A stretch of 64,000 nt of DNA from CAZNPL01 sp964574815 (GTDB lineage: Bacteria > Planctomycetota > Phycisphaerae > UBA1845). A program made the position numbers and the translations under genes. The notes beneath the pieces were generated by a model. That model searched no databases. It was not told the origin of the DNA and was given only the letters and a program-made list of their open reading frames with translations. Positions 34,417 through 43,773 of the stretch are shown one piece after another. The stretch is from NCBI GenBank assembly GCA_964574815.1, contig CAZNPL010000039.1:3757-67756 (forward strand). The letters run 5' to 3'. Position 1 is the first letter of the stretch. The number at the start of each line of letters is the position of its first letter.

Positions 34417-35973
34417 ATGACCGCTTTCACGCCGCGGATTCTGCTCATTCTTTCCCTGCTCGCGATTCTTTGTCGCCCCCTCGTCGCCCAATCATGCCCC
34501 TGCGACGGCGACGTGAACCAAGACGGAATTGTCAATGTTAACGACTGGATATGCATCCAGGACTGCAAGGGTGGAGATTGTTCCTGCTGTCTCGTCTCCT
34601 GCGACATCAACTGCGATGGCGTCGTCGACGACCAGGACGCCGGGGAAGACCCGCTCAACGAGGACAGCGCCTGGCGGTGCCTGTTCATTGGTTTGCCGCC
34701 TGCAACCTGTTGTCCGGGACCGACCGGCGCATGCTGCGATCTGTCCACCGGCGTCTGCCAGGATGGCGTCGTCGAAATCGACTGCACCGGGGTCGATCTC
34801 GTCTGGTCTGAGGGCTTGGTGTGCTCGCAGGTATCATGCCCCGCCCCTCCAACCGGAGCGTGCTGCTACCTGGGCAACGGCATGTGCCAGGACGGCGTTG
34901 TTGAGGCGGACTGCTTGGGGGCGGACTATGTCTGGACCTCGGACGCTCCTTGCAGCGCGGTCGAGTGTTCAGTCCCGCCGCAGGACCCCTGCCCATGCGA
35001 CGGCGACGTCAACGACGACGGCTTCGTGAACGTCATTGATTCAGTCTGCATCCAGGACTGCAAGGCCGGTGATTGTTCCTGCTGTCCGGTCACCTGTGAT
35101 ATCAACTGCGACGGCGTCGTGGACGACCGGGACGCCGGAGACGATCCCCTGAACGACGACAGCGTGTGGTACTGTCTGTTTATCGGTTCGCCGGTTGAGG
35201 TCTGCTGTGCGCCGACGGGCGCCTGTTGTGACTTGACCACGGGCGTCTGTGAAGAGGGTGTGATCGAATCCGAGTGCACGGGAACCGACTTCGAGTGGTC
35301 GGAGGGGCTGACCTGTGCCGAAGTCACATGCTCGTTGCCTCCGTCGGGGGCCTGCTGCAATCTGGCCACTGGAAACTGCGAGGACTTCGTGCTGGAAGGC
35401 GATTGCACAGGCGCCGATTTCATTTGGTCCGAGGGCTTGACGTGCTCGCAGGTCTCCTGTCCGGCCCCGCCCGCCGGAGCCTGCTGTTACCTCGGTAACG
35501 GCGTTTGCCGGGACGACGTGATCGAGGCGAACTGCGCGGGCGGCGACCACATCTGGACGCAGGGAGGCCTTTGCAGCGAGATCGAGTGCTCGGTTCCACC
35601 GCAGGACCCGTGCCCGTGCGATGGCGACGTCAATGACGACGGCGCCGTCAATGTTCACGATTGGCTCTGCATTCAGGAATGCAAGGCCGGTGATTGCTCC
35701 TGCTGCCCGGTCACCTGCGACATCAACTGCAGCGGCACCGTGGACAGCGAAGACGCGGGCGATGAGGATCCCCGTTACGAGAACACGGCGTGGTCCTGCC
35801 TGTTCCGAGGCGCCGCGCCGAGTTTCTGTTGCCCTGAAGACGGCGGCGTGATTGCCGCAAGTAACGGACCCTACGTTCCTTCAACAAGTGCGTGGGGCCT
35901 GATTGTTGCCACGCTTGTCAGTCTCGTGGCGGGTACTCTGGTCCTTCGGAGTCGTTGGCTCGCGCACCCCTAG
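34417..35973 (+). CDS. Cys-rich surface protein with alternating dockerin and GACC repeats and an IPTL-like sorting signal
   Basis: 518-residue secreted protein. After a signal peptide (TPRILLILSLLAILCRPLVAQ) it has three dockerin-like units, each starting PCPCDGDVN[QD]DG and holding a second loop DINCDGVVDD. Between them lie five ~40-residue units starting [TSA]GACC and ending CSQVSC or similar. The order is A-B-B-A-B-B-B-A, where A is the calcium unit and B the Cys-rich unit. The C-terminus VPSTSAWGLIVATLVSLVAGTLVLRSR resembles the IPTL-CTERM type of exosortase sorting signal (motif, helix, basic tail). It should be exported, disulfide-rich, calcium-stabilised and surface-attached. ATG 34417 has AGGAGG 9 bases upstream. 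Confidence 0.85.
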   Translation: MTAFTPRILLILSLLAILCRPLVAQSCPCDGDVNQDGIVNVNDWICIQDCKGGDCSCCLVSCDINCDGVVDDQDAGEDPLNEDSAWRCLFIGLPPATCCPGPTGACCDLSTGVCQDGVVEIDCTGVDLVWSEGLVCSQVSCPAPPTGACCYLGNGMCQDGVVEADCLGADYVWTSDAPCSAVECSVPPQDPCPCDGDVNDDGFVNVIDSVCIQDCKAGDCSCCPVTCDINCDGVVDDRDAGDDPLNDDSVWYCLFIGSPVEVCCAPTGACCDLTTGVCEEGVIESECTGTDFEWSEGLTCAEVTCSLPPSGACCNLATGNCEDFVLEGDCTGADFIWSEGLTCSQVSCPAPPAGACCYLGNGVCRDDVIEANCAGGDHIWTQGGLCSEIECSVPPQDPCPCDGDVNDDGAVNVHDWLCIQECKAGDCSCCPVTCDINCSGTVDSEDAGDEDPRYENTAWSCLFRGAAPSFCCPEDGGVIAASNGPYVPSTSAWGLIVATLVSLVAGTLVLRSRWLAHP

Positions 35974-36399
35974 CATTCTTGCTGGTGGCGTCACCTCGCA
36001 ACGCGGATGCACGAGCTCCGCGTGCTCTACTGGCGTAGTGCCGGCAGCCGCGCGCCGTAACCTCCCTGCTCGAACATCGCCGCACCGCCCACCGCAAGGC
36101 GCCCGCAGTCCAAAGCTGCCGACCCCATGATGGAGCCCGATCAGCGCGAGTCGTCATGTCAGTACCCGGATTTGGCTGTCGCTCTGGACAAGAGACCCGT
36201 GCGGGTGTATCGGAAAGAAAGGGCATCAGCCTTCCTGCGACGTGGGTGGTGCCATCGCGAGACCGAAGACGTCTTTTCTGTTGCTCCGCCATGGATGTTC
36301 AGAAAGACGACTCAGCTTGCTTAAAGGACGTGCCGCCGCCGCGGACCCGGCGAACGTGCGTGCACGACGCGCAGCACACTTGGAGCCCGTACGATTCCG
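35974..36399. other. 426-base non-coding gap
   Basis: It holds a modest hairpin just after the repeat protein (ACGCGG 36001-36006 / CCGCGT 36018-36023, no T-run). Otherwise I see no gene or RNA. The SulP start is preceded by a weakly placed GGAG at 36383-36386. Confidence 0.35.
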
Positions 36400-39300
36400 A
36401 TGTCCTTTCTCAGGCGGATCTTCCCATTTCTGAGCTGGTTTGAGGCGTACGACTTGGCCGTGCTCCGCGCCGACTTCGTCGCTGGCCTGACGGTGGCACT
36501 GGTCCTGGTGCCTCAATCGATGGCCTATGCTCAGTTGGCCGGCCTCCCACCCTACTACGGTCTATACGCCGCCTTCCTGCCCCCGCTTGTCGCCAGCCTC
36601 TTTGGATCCAGCCGGCAGCTGGCCACCGGCCCCGTCGCTGTGGTCTCGTTGATGACCTCGGCTACGCTCGAGCCGCTGGCCACAGCCGGGAGCGAATCGT
36701 TCATTGCGTACGCCCTCCTTCTGGCCCTCCTGGTGGGGCTGTTTCAGTTCGCCCTGGGCGCCCTGAGACTTGGCGTCGTGATCAACTTCTTGTCGCATCC
36801 GGTTGTCAACGGCTTTACCAATGCCGCCGCCTTGATCATCGCCACGTCGCAGCTATCCAAGATCGTCGGCGTGCATGTCGACAAGGCCCCCCATCATTAC
36901 GAAACCATCTTCCGTGTCATCAGGGCCGCGTTTCATTACACCCACTGGCCAACCGTGGGGATGGCCGCAGTCTCGTTTGCCATTCTGATCGTACTGAAGC
37001 GTGTAAGTCCACGAATCCCCAACGTTCTCATCGCGGTGGTGGTGACCACCTTCGTGTCGTGGGCGGTCGGCTTTCAGAGGAATGAGACCATTGACATCCG
37101 CCAGTTCGCCTCCGCGCAGGTGAGGGAGCAAATTCGGCGATTCAACGAGGCAATCGAGGCCAAGAAGGCCCTGGAGACCTCGCTGATTGAAAGCAGGACA
37201 ACCTGGGCTGAACTGGAAGACGAGGGTTCCCCCGGTCTCTGCCTGCGCTGTCACGGCATGCGCGAGCTCAGCGATTTCGCGGAGGAAAGTGACCCACATG
37301 AACGCCCGGCCGACCTTTCGGATGCGGTTCTCCTGCTCCATTCGACGGCCGGATTCATCGACGAGCACATCAAGGAGCTCAAACATTCGATCTCCGAGTA
37401 CCGTGAGACGCTGCGGAGCAGGCTCTTCGTGAGGACAGAGGAACCCGCCGCCGGACCGCGATTCTACTCCCGTGATGAGGCTCCCGAAAAGACTGCTATG
37501 GAGGGAGGTACGTGGCGTATCAAGGTTGGCAACAGCCCCCTGGATCCTGAAAGCATCGCCATGACCGGCGGGGGCGCGGTGGTAGGCAGAATACCGGAAG
37601 GTCTGCCGGCTTTCCGAGTGCCTCAGGTGAATTGGAACATCGCGCTCCAGCTCCTCGTTCCCGCCATGGTCATCTCCCTGCTCGGTTTCATGGAAGCAAT
37701 TTCAATCGCCAAGAGCATGGCGGCCCGGACACATCAGAAGCTGGACGCTAATCAGGAGCTCATCGGCCAGGGACTGGCTAACATCGTGGGATGTATGGGG
37801 CAGAGCTACGCGGTTTCGGGTTCCTTTTCTCGATCCGCGGTCAACCTGCAAGCCGGCGCGCAGACCGGTATGTCCAACGTCTTTTGCAGCGGCGTTGTGA
37901 TGGTCGTGCTGCTCTTCTTCTGCAGGACGCTTTACCATTTGCCCCAGGCAGTTCTCGCCTCGATCATCATGATGGCCGTGGTCGGTTTACTCAACGTCAA
38001 GGGCACGATCCATGCGTGGCGCGCCAACCGGTTCGACGGCGCTGTTTCGGTCATCGCTTTCACGGGGACCCTCGTGTTCGCGCCGCATCTCGAGTGGGGT
38101 ATCCTCATAGGCGTTGCGTTGTCAATCGGAGCATACCTGTATCGCAGCATGCGCCCGGAGATCGTCGAACTGGCCCCGCGTCTCGACGGTGCGATGCGGG
38201 ACGCCAAACGCCTCGGCTTGAAGAAGTGTCGCTACATTTCAGTGGTGAGCTTCCAGGGACCGTTGAATTTCGCCAGCACGAACTACCTGGAGGGTGAGAT
38301 CCTCAATCGGGTCGCGGAATCGCCGGAACTCAGGCATCTCCACGTCGCCGGCGAAGGGATAAGCGAAATCGACGCCTCGGGTGAGGAAACCCTGAGACAC
38401 CTGGTCAACAATCTTCGCGCCGCCGGGTATGCAGTATCATTCTCCGGAATGTCAGAACGGGTCCTCGACGTGTTGAGACGCTCCCGTCTTTACGGCGAGA
38501 TCGGCGAAGAGAATTTCTACGGCACGCAGAGCCAGGCCATCGCCATGACGTACGCCTCGGCTCACGAGGGTACGGACGAGCGCGACTGTCCGTACCTCCG
38601 GGCCATGCCACCCATCGTAGAGTTGTCGTTGCATCCGGATGGCTCGCTCCGTAACGCGGAACGCCACGGCTTGAGAAAATGTCGCCATATTGCGGTGCTT
38701 CGCTTCGATGCCCCGCTCAGCTTCGCAAATACCGCCTTCCTGCAGCATGAAATACTGAGAGGCCTCGCCGACCGCCCGGCCCTGCGGCAGGTCGTGCTTG
38801 CATCTCACGGCATCAGCGACATCGATGATTCGGGCGCACAGAAACTGGGCGATCTGGTGCAGAAACTCCGGGCCGACGGCTATGCCGTCTCCTTCAGCGG
38901 CCTTAAAGAGGAGGTCGTGGACGTTCTCGATCGGAATCGCACCACCGGGGTCTTGGGCGCCGAAAACATGTACCCGACTCAGCCGATGGCGATCGCAGCG
39001 ATTTACGCGCAGGCTCACGGAGGGTCGTCGGAAGAGGACTGCCCCTTACGGAGCCTTGCACCCCGCTTGACCGAGCTCTCGTTGGACGACGACGGCGTTC
39101 TCCGTGACGCGGCCCAGCGTAACCTCAGACTATGCAACCATATCGCCCTGCTTCGATTCGATGGTCCACTGGCGCTTCGCAACAGAAAAGCGATCCAATC
39201 CGAATTCATTCAGTGGGCAAAAACGCGCCCCAGCGTTCGGAATGTGGTGTTTCTCGCCGACAGGCTTGATAAGCTCGACGCCAACGAACAGAGAAACCTT

Positions 39301-39981
39301 ATCGCGCTCGTCAAGGAAGTTCGTGAGGCCGGCTATCGCGTCGTATTGGCCAATCTCAGCGACCAGGCCTTTGAAGATCTCGCCACCAGCAAACTCGCCG
39401 ATCTGATCGGACCGAACAGCACCTACCCGACGGACACCCTGGCCATCGCCGCCATCATGCTGGACGCCCACGCCCATGACCCCGACGAAGATTGCCCGCT
39501 GCAGGACCTGCTGCCGCGGCTTACTGAATTGTCGTTGCACGAGGATGGTTCGTTGAGGGATGCTCATCGATATGGGCTGGCGCTGTGTCGGCGGATAGCA
39601 GTCGTCCGCTTCGAAGGCCCACTCAATTTCGCGACGATCGGCTACTTCGAAAAGAAGCTTCGACAAGTACTGGAGCGTCGCCCCTCGGTCACGCACATCC
39701 TTGTCGCCGGGGATACATTGGCCGGAATCGATACGCTGGCAGCGGAGGAGTTCCATCGCCTCTCCGCGCAACTGCGGCATGAGGGATATTCGATATACCT
39801 GAGCGGACTTAAGGATGACGACGTGGAAGTCCTGGGCATTGCCGATCAGAGCGGGTCCAATGGCGTAAATGGTGTTTTCCCCACTCAAGCGGTTGCGATA
39901 GAAAGAATCTATGCCGAAGCACATCGAGACTCGGACGAAGACCTGTGCCCCTTGCGCAAGGTCGTACGCTACGAACCGTGA
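36400..39981 (+). CDS. giant SulP-family anion transporter with periplasmic CxxCH insertion and four STAS domains
   Basis: 1193-residue protein. Residues ~20-225 and ~410-585 are the two halves of a SulP/SLC26 transporter (LRADFVAGLTVALVLVPQSMAYAQLAG, FLSHPVVNGFTNAAA, LLGFMEAISIAKSMA, SGSFSRSAVNLQAGAQTG), expected to move sulfate, bicarbonate or another anion. Residues ~226-395 are an extra, mostly helical insertion containing CLRCH (281-285), a potential heme c site. By helix count it follows the seventh helix, so it should be periplasmic. The tail holds four STAS-like repeats of ~149 residues (590-730, 738-878, 890-1030, 1040-1185) where typical SulP proteins have one. Repeats 1 and 2 keep the D-x-SG loop (Ser660, Ser811); repeats 3 and 4 do not. 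Confidence 0.92.
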   Translation: MSFLRRIFPFLSWFEAYDLAVLRADFVAGLTVALVLVPQSMAYAQLAGLPPYYGLYAAFLPPLVASLFGSSRQLATGPVAVVSLMTSATLEPLATAGSESFIAYALLLALLVGLFQFALGALRLGVVINFLSHPVVNGFTNAAALIIATSQLSKIVGVHVDKAPHHYETIFRVIRAAFHYTHWPTVGMAAVSFAILIVLKRVSPRIPNVLIAVVVTTFVSWAVGFQRNETIDIRQFASAQVREQIRRFNEAIEAKKALETSLIESRTTWAELEDEGSPGLCLRCHGMRELSDFAEESDPHERPADLSDAVLLLHSTAGFIDEHIKELKHSISEYRETLRSRLFVRTEEPAAGPRFYSRDEAPEKTAMEGGTWRIKVGNSPLDPESIAMTGGGAVVGRIPEGLPAFRVPQVNWNIALQLLVPAMVISLLGFMEAISIAKSMAARTHQKLDANQELIGQGLANIVGCMGQSYAVSGSFSRSAVNLQAGAQTGMSNVFCSGVVMVVLLFFCRTLYHLPQAVLASIIMMAVVGLLNVKGTIHAWRANRFDGAVSVIAFTGTLVFAPHLEWGILIGVALSIGAYLYRSMRPEIVELAPRLDGAMRDAKRLGLKKCRYISVVSFQGPLNFASTNYLEGEILNRVAESPELRHLHVAGEGISEIDASGEETLRHLVNNLRAAGYAVSFSGMSERVLDVLRRSRLYGEIGEENFYGTQSQAIAMTYASAHEGTDERDCPYLRAMPPIVELSLHPDGSLRNAERHGLRKCRHIAVLRFDAPLSFANTAFLQHEILRGLADRPALRQVVLASHGISDIDDSGAQKLGDLVQKLRADGYAVSFSGLKEEVVDVLDRNRTTGVLGAENMYPTQPMAIAAIYAQAHGGSSEEDCPLRSLAPRLTELSLDDDGVLRDAAQRNLRLCNHIALLRFDGPLALRNRKAIQSEFIQWAKTRPSVRNVVFLADRLDKLDANEQRNLIALVKEVREAGYRVVLANLSDQAFEDLATSKLADLIGPNSTYPTDTLAIAAIMLDAHAHDPDEDCPLQDLLPRLTELSLHEDGSLRDAHRYGLALCRRIAVVRFEGPLNFATIGYFEKKLRQVLERRPSVTHILVAGDTLAGIDTLAAEEFHRLSAQLRHEGYSIYLSGLKDDDVEVLGIADQSGSNGVNGVFPTQAVAIERIYAEAHRDSDEDLCPLRKVVRYEP

Positions 39982-40192
39982 TGCGGATGCGTCACGTGTA
40001 ACTCTCCGGCCGACCCAGGCGGTCCTGAGCAAGGCACGAATTCGTGATCGAACAGGGACGCTGCAATCGGCCGTCGTCGTGAGTCTCGTGGCCGCTGGAT
40101 CGTTCGTATGCGGCTTGTCATCCCCCGTTCTGCTCGTGGCCGATCGCGAAAGAACAGCAGCTCTGCCCCTCCATAGACGGGCGAGCCGACGC

Positions 40193-40627
40193 TCACCAGC
40201 CGCGTTCGCGCAGGATGTCATCGACCCGCTCTTGTGATCGCTGCTCCTTCGCCCCCAAATGCTTCGCACGGGCCTCTCGAATTTTCTCCATCAGAGTGGC
40301 GATGTCGGTAGGCTTCTCGAGGACATCGACAGCGCCCAGCCGGCTGGCTTCGACCGCTGCTTTGATCGTTGCCTGACCCGTGAGCAGCATGACCTGGATG
40401 TCCGGATCGTCGTCGCGAAGCACCTTGAGCGTCTCGATTCCATCCATGCCGGGCATGGCAAGATCCAAAACAACTGCGTCGAAAGATGTCGTGCGGGCCG
40501 CCAAGATCGCCTTCTCTCCGCTTGTAACAACCTCGACGTGAAGACCTCGCGTGCGAAGACGCTCGGCCAGGGTCTCCGCGAAATCGACCTCGTCGTCCAC
40601 CAACAGAACCTTGTCCGGTGCGGTCAT
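40193..40627 (-). CDS. single-domain response regulator
   Basis: 144-residue CheY-like receiver: KVLLVDDEVDF with the acidic pair, phosphoacceptor Asp in VVLDLAMPGMDG, Thr in LLTGQA and the conserved Lys in VLEKPTD. A charged helical tail (REARAKHLGAKEQRSQERVDDILRERGW) replaces an output domain. ATG 40627 has GGAGG seven bases upstream. It is the last gene of a four-gene signalling cluster read from 43448 to 40193, immediately downstream of and convergent with the SulP gene. It may relay a signal by protein contact, as no DNA-binding domain exists in the cluster. Confidence 0.88.
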   Translation of the reverse strand: MTAPDKVLLVDDEVDFAETLAERLRTRGLHVEVVTSGEKAILAARTTSFDAVVLDLAMPGMDGIETLKVLRDDDPDIQVMLLTGQATIKAAVEASRLGAVDVLEKPTDIATLMEKIREARAKHLGAKEQRSQERVDDILRERGW

Positions 40628-40629
40628 CG

Positions 40630-41346
40630 TCAATCCTCCTTTACGGCGGGGGACGTGCCCCCGGCGTTTCCCCGCGCGTGTCTCGCAACAAGGAAACTGA
40701 ACCGGTCCACGCCTTCGTTCCCGGACAGCGCCCTCATCTCGCCCCCCATCTCGTCGATGAGCCGGCTCAGAAGGGCCGCTTTCGCCGCCATCGCCGGCGA
40801 CAGTGGCATGGGGTCGGCGCTTGTCACGACAATCTCGACGCCGTCCCCGACCACGGAATAGCCTACCGACACCTGCCGCTTCGAAGCGGCGGCCGACAAC
40901 GCCGCATCGATGCAGACGAAGACGGCGGCCTGAAAGAAAAAAAGGCTGTTCTCCAGCGACACCGACTGCGGCGGCAACCGACGCGACAGCTCCACCTTCT
41001 TGAGAGACGCCCAGCGCCTGGCAAGAAGGATGATTCGATCGATCGCGGTCTCCACGTCAAAAACGCTGCGTCGTTCATCGACGCTGTGCGCGAACAGGTT
41101 GACACTTTTCACAATCCTCTGTCCGTTCGCGATGTGCGATTGCACCTTCTCGCAGATCCCCCTGAGTTTCGCCAGCGGCATGCGCGCGTCCGCCTCAATC
41201 GTCGCCAGAACGTCCTCCTGCAGGCCGACCAGCTCCTTGATGATGCTGAGAACATTGGCCATCTCATGCGACTGACCCGCGGTGACCCTGCCGAAAAGAG
41301 CCAGGCACTCGTCCCTGAATCGGTCGCCGTCGGCATCAGCCGCCAT
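40630..41346 (-). CDS. degenerate histidine-kinase-like protein
   Basis: 238-residue cytoplasmic protein. It starts with a dimerisation/phosphoacceptor-like helix, TAGQSHEMANVLSIIKELVG, where the His could be the phosphosite. The C-terminal half has the position of a GHKL ATPase domain, but I find no clear N-box asparagine and no G1/G2 glycine motifs, so it may be a phosphotransfer or scaffold protein without kinase activity. Its start overlaps the end of the upstream receiver gene by about ten bases and its stop lies two bases from the next ATG, so it is translationally coupled within the cluster. Confidence 0.7.
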   Translation of the reverse strand: MAADADGDRFRDECLALFGRVTAGQSHEMANVLSIIKELVGLQEDVLATIEADARMPLAKLRGICEKVQSHIANGQRIVKSVNLFAHSVDERRSVFDVETAIDRIILLARRWASLKKVELSRRLPPQSVSLENSLFFFQAAVFVCIDAALSAAASKRQVSVGYSVVGDGVEIVVTSADPMPLSPAMAAKAALLSRLIDEMGGEMRALSGNEGVDRFSFLVARHARGNAGGTSPAVKED

Positions 41347-41725
41347 CTTGTTCGTGCTCTCCTTCCCTTACAGCCTTGTGGATCAACGCGACAAAGTCGT
41401 CAATATCAACCGGCTTCTGCAGGTAGGCGAATGCACCCAGACGAAGCCCCTCCTCCACATCAGCGGTTGACCCGTGACCGCTCAGGAGAATCACGTGAAG
41501 CTGCGGGCGAATGTGTCGCAGCCGCCGAAGGACGGCCAACCCGCCCAGCCCCGGCATACGCACGTCCAAAGCGACGACCTCGAACTCCTGCTCTTCGATC
41601 CTCTGAAGCGCCTCCACCCCGCTGGTGGCGCCGCAAGCCTCGATGTCCCGAAACTCGAGTCGCTCCACAACTGCCGATACAAGCTCCTCCTCGTCGTCGA
41701 CGAATAGGACTCGGACCCGATCCAT
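41336..41725 (-). CDS. single-domain response regulator
   Basis: 129-residue CheY-like receiver: RVLFVDDEEELV, phosphoacceptor Asp in VVALDVRMPGLGG, Ser in LLSGHG, Lys in YLQKPVD. There is no output domain. It starts four bases after the sensor kinase stop and overlaps the start of the degenerate kinase, so the order kinase, receiver, kinase-like, receiver suggests a phosphorelay. Together with the second receiver it gives two CheY-like outputs for one sensor. Confidence 0.88.
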   Translation of the reverse strand: MDRVRVLFVDDEEELVSAVVERLEFRDIEACGATSGVEALQRIEEQEFEVVALDVRMPGLGGLAVLRRLRHIRPQLHVILLSGHGSTADVEEGLRLGAFAYLQKPVDIDDFVALIHKAVREGEHEQDGG

Positions 41726-41729
41726 CCGA

Positions 41730-43448
41730 CTATTCCTCCAGGGCGATGGGAAGTATCACGGTAAACCGTGTACCCTTCCCCACCTTGCTCTCCACGGAAA
41801 TCTCGCCGCCCAGTTTCTGGACAATCCCATACGTGATCGAGAGCCCGAGTCCGGTGCCCGCGCCCTCCTTCGTCGTGAAGAACGGCTCGAAAATCCGTTT
41901 GAGGTGTGACTCGGGAATGCCGATTCCGTCGTCCGCAACCGTAATCGACACAGATTCCTTTTGAACGGTGGCCAAAGAGACTTTAATGTGTCCCCCATCT
42001 TTCACTGCACCCACTGCGTTGTTGAGCAGGTTCAAGAAAACCTGCTGAAGCTGACCGCGATCACTTTCGATCAGCGGCAGATCCTCTTCACTTTCCACCT
42101 CGATCCGAAGGCTCCGATATTCCGCTTCTTTGGCTAAAAAACCCACCACTTCGTTGACAAGCTCTAGAAGATCGATCTCCTCGTATCGAACATCCATCTG
42201 CTTCGCAAAGCCCAGCAAGCGATGCGTGATCGTCTTGCAACGCTCCACCGAGGTCAATATGGAATCGGCAAGGCCGATGAACTTGTCACGACGGGGAATG
42301 TCTTGTTGGGACTGGACGAGGTCTTTCAACAATCCCGTCTTCTCGTTTACGATAGACAGCGGATTGTTGATCTCGTGCGCAACACCGGCCGCCAAACGAC
42401 CGATGGACGCGAGTTTGTTGGTGTATTCCACCTTGTGCATGATAGCCGCGCGCCGCAGGCTCTCCGCACGTAAGTTCTTCACGAACTGCCCGGCACCCCA
42501 AAGCACCACCGCCAGAATCAGGACAATGCTCAAAGCCAGGAATCCGAAAAGGCGAATCACCGGAAACCATTCGCGCGTTCCGTGTCGCAACGGCTTGATC
42601 AGCATCAAGACGAAAGGAGAATCCACGATGCCGGCGTAGCCGAGCAGAACCTGCTGTCCCTCCTCGTCCTCATAGGGAAACGCCTCGACCGCCGGCGAAC
42701 CGATAGGCACGGGCAGCGGGATCCTTTCCGTCACGTTGCCGTAACGCCGCGACGGCGTCTGAAGGAGACCTTGTCGATTGATCAGAAAAATGTCGTCCTG
42801 CGGGCCCAAACCGGCCGTATGAATCTGGCCGCTCAACATTTCCGCGTCAAAAGTGGCGCGTAGGATGTAATAATCGTCACGATCCCCCTCGTGGCGCGTC
42901 GCCACCGCAAAGTGCGGTGACTGGCGGTGGCCGAGAAAGACGTCGCTGGTATACTCTCCGCTCTGGATCACCCGGTGAAACCACTCCTGCTCGCCGTACT
43001 CCCGGCCCTGCAGATCGTACGGCCCATAGTAACAAAGCTGCTTTGCGTCAGAGTCGATGAGCCCCAGATCGACAAACGCTCCACGAGAAAAGGACTCGTT
43101 GACGTTGCGCGTGATGCGGCCGAGAACATCGCGGTCACGTAACTCGGCGAAAGTCCGCTCCCGAATGATGAAGTGAAGGGCCGACTTCCGCTCGGATAGA
43201 AAAAACTCGAGAGACCGCTTGTTGTTGGTCAGCATCTGAGCCGTGTTCTGAACCATGGCATCTCGGATTGCCCGCTCATACTGGTAATAATTAAGAATCG
43301 TCATAATTATGAGAGGGACGAGAGCGACCGTGGCGGTCGCCAGGACGACTGTGCGTCTCAGCTTCCGGTATCCCGATCCGGAAAGAAGGGGCCGAGGCGT
43401 AGCCAAGGGGGGGGGTTGGTCGTCGAAAGCTGTTTGCGCGCGCGTCAT
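41730..43448 (-). CDS. membrane sensor histidine kinase with periplasmic Cache-like domain
   Basis: 572-residue protein. A first transmembrane helix (33-54) and a second (297-322) flank a ~240-residue periplasmic sensor with Cache features (YYGPYDLQGREYGEQEWFHRVIQSGEYTSDVF, HFAVATRHEGDRDDYYILRATF). The cytoplasmic part has the H-box GVAHEINNPLS with His358, N-box QVFLNLLNNAVGAV, G1 VADDGIGIPE and G2 GTGLGLSITYGIV. It should autophosphorylate on sensing a small extracellular ligand and pass phosphate to the adjacent receivers. ATG 43448 has GGAGGGA about 10 bases upstream; the frame stays open to 43589 without a better start. It is the first gene of the cluster. Confidence 0.92.
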   Translation of the reverse strand: MTRAQTAFDDQPPPLATPRPLLSGSGYRKLRRTVVLATATVALVPLIIMTILNYYQYERAIRDAMVQNTAQMLTNNKRSLEFFLSERKSALHFIIRERTFAELRDRDVLGRITRNVNESFSRGAFVDLGLIDSDAKQLCYYGPYDLQGREYGEQEWFHRVIQSGEYTSDVFLGHRQSPHFAVATRHEGDRDDYYILRATFDAEMLSGQIHTAGLGPQDDIFLINRQGLLQTPSRRYGNVTERIPLPVPIGSPAVEAFPYEDEEGQQVLLGYAGIVDSPFVLMLIKPLRHGTREWFPVIRLFGFLALSIVLILAVVLWGAGQFVKNLRAESLRRAAIMHKVEYTNKLASIGRLAAGVAHEINNPLSIVNEKTGLLKDLVQSQQDIPRRDKFIGLADSILTSVERCKTITHRLLGFAKQMDVRYEEIDLLELVNEVVGFLAKEAEYRSLRIEVESEEDLPLIESDRGQLQQVFLNLLNNAVGAVKDGGHIKVSLATVQKESVSITVADDGIGIPESHLKRIFEPFFTTKEGAGTGLGLSITYGIVQKLGGEISVESKVGKGTRFTVILPIALEE

Positions 43449-43773
43449 TCGGGACGCTCCCTCCGGACTCCGTTGGCGGACCGGAGCCGGCGGAATCACC
43501 ATTCCCTTGGGCCGGCCGAGAGGGCGGCGCCGACCCGATTCGGTCGGAACGCTTCCGCAGAAGGCGCGAACCTCCAGGCGGCCACCCACCTGTTATTGTG
43601 CGCCGAGACTGAGCAAGGTCAAGAGAGTCAACCTCTCGTCAAGTGCCCACAACTCGGCTGCCCTGCGACTTGCTCGACCGGTATCGGGAACGGTTTCAGG
43701 AGGGGAGCCACAAGCGGCCGCGAACGCTCCGGCACGTCAAGAGCAGTCATGCGCGAGCGCCATCAAACACTCG

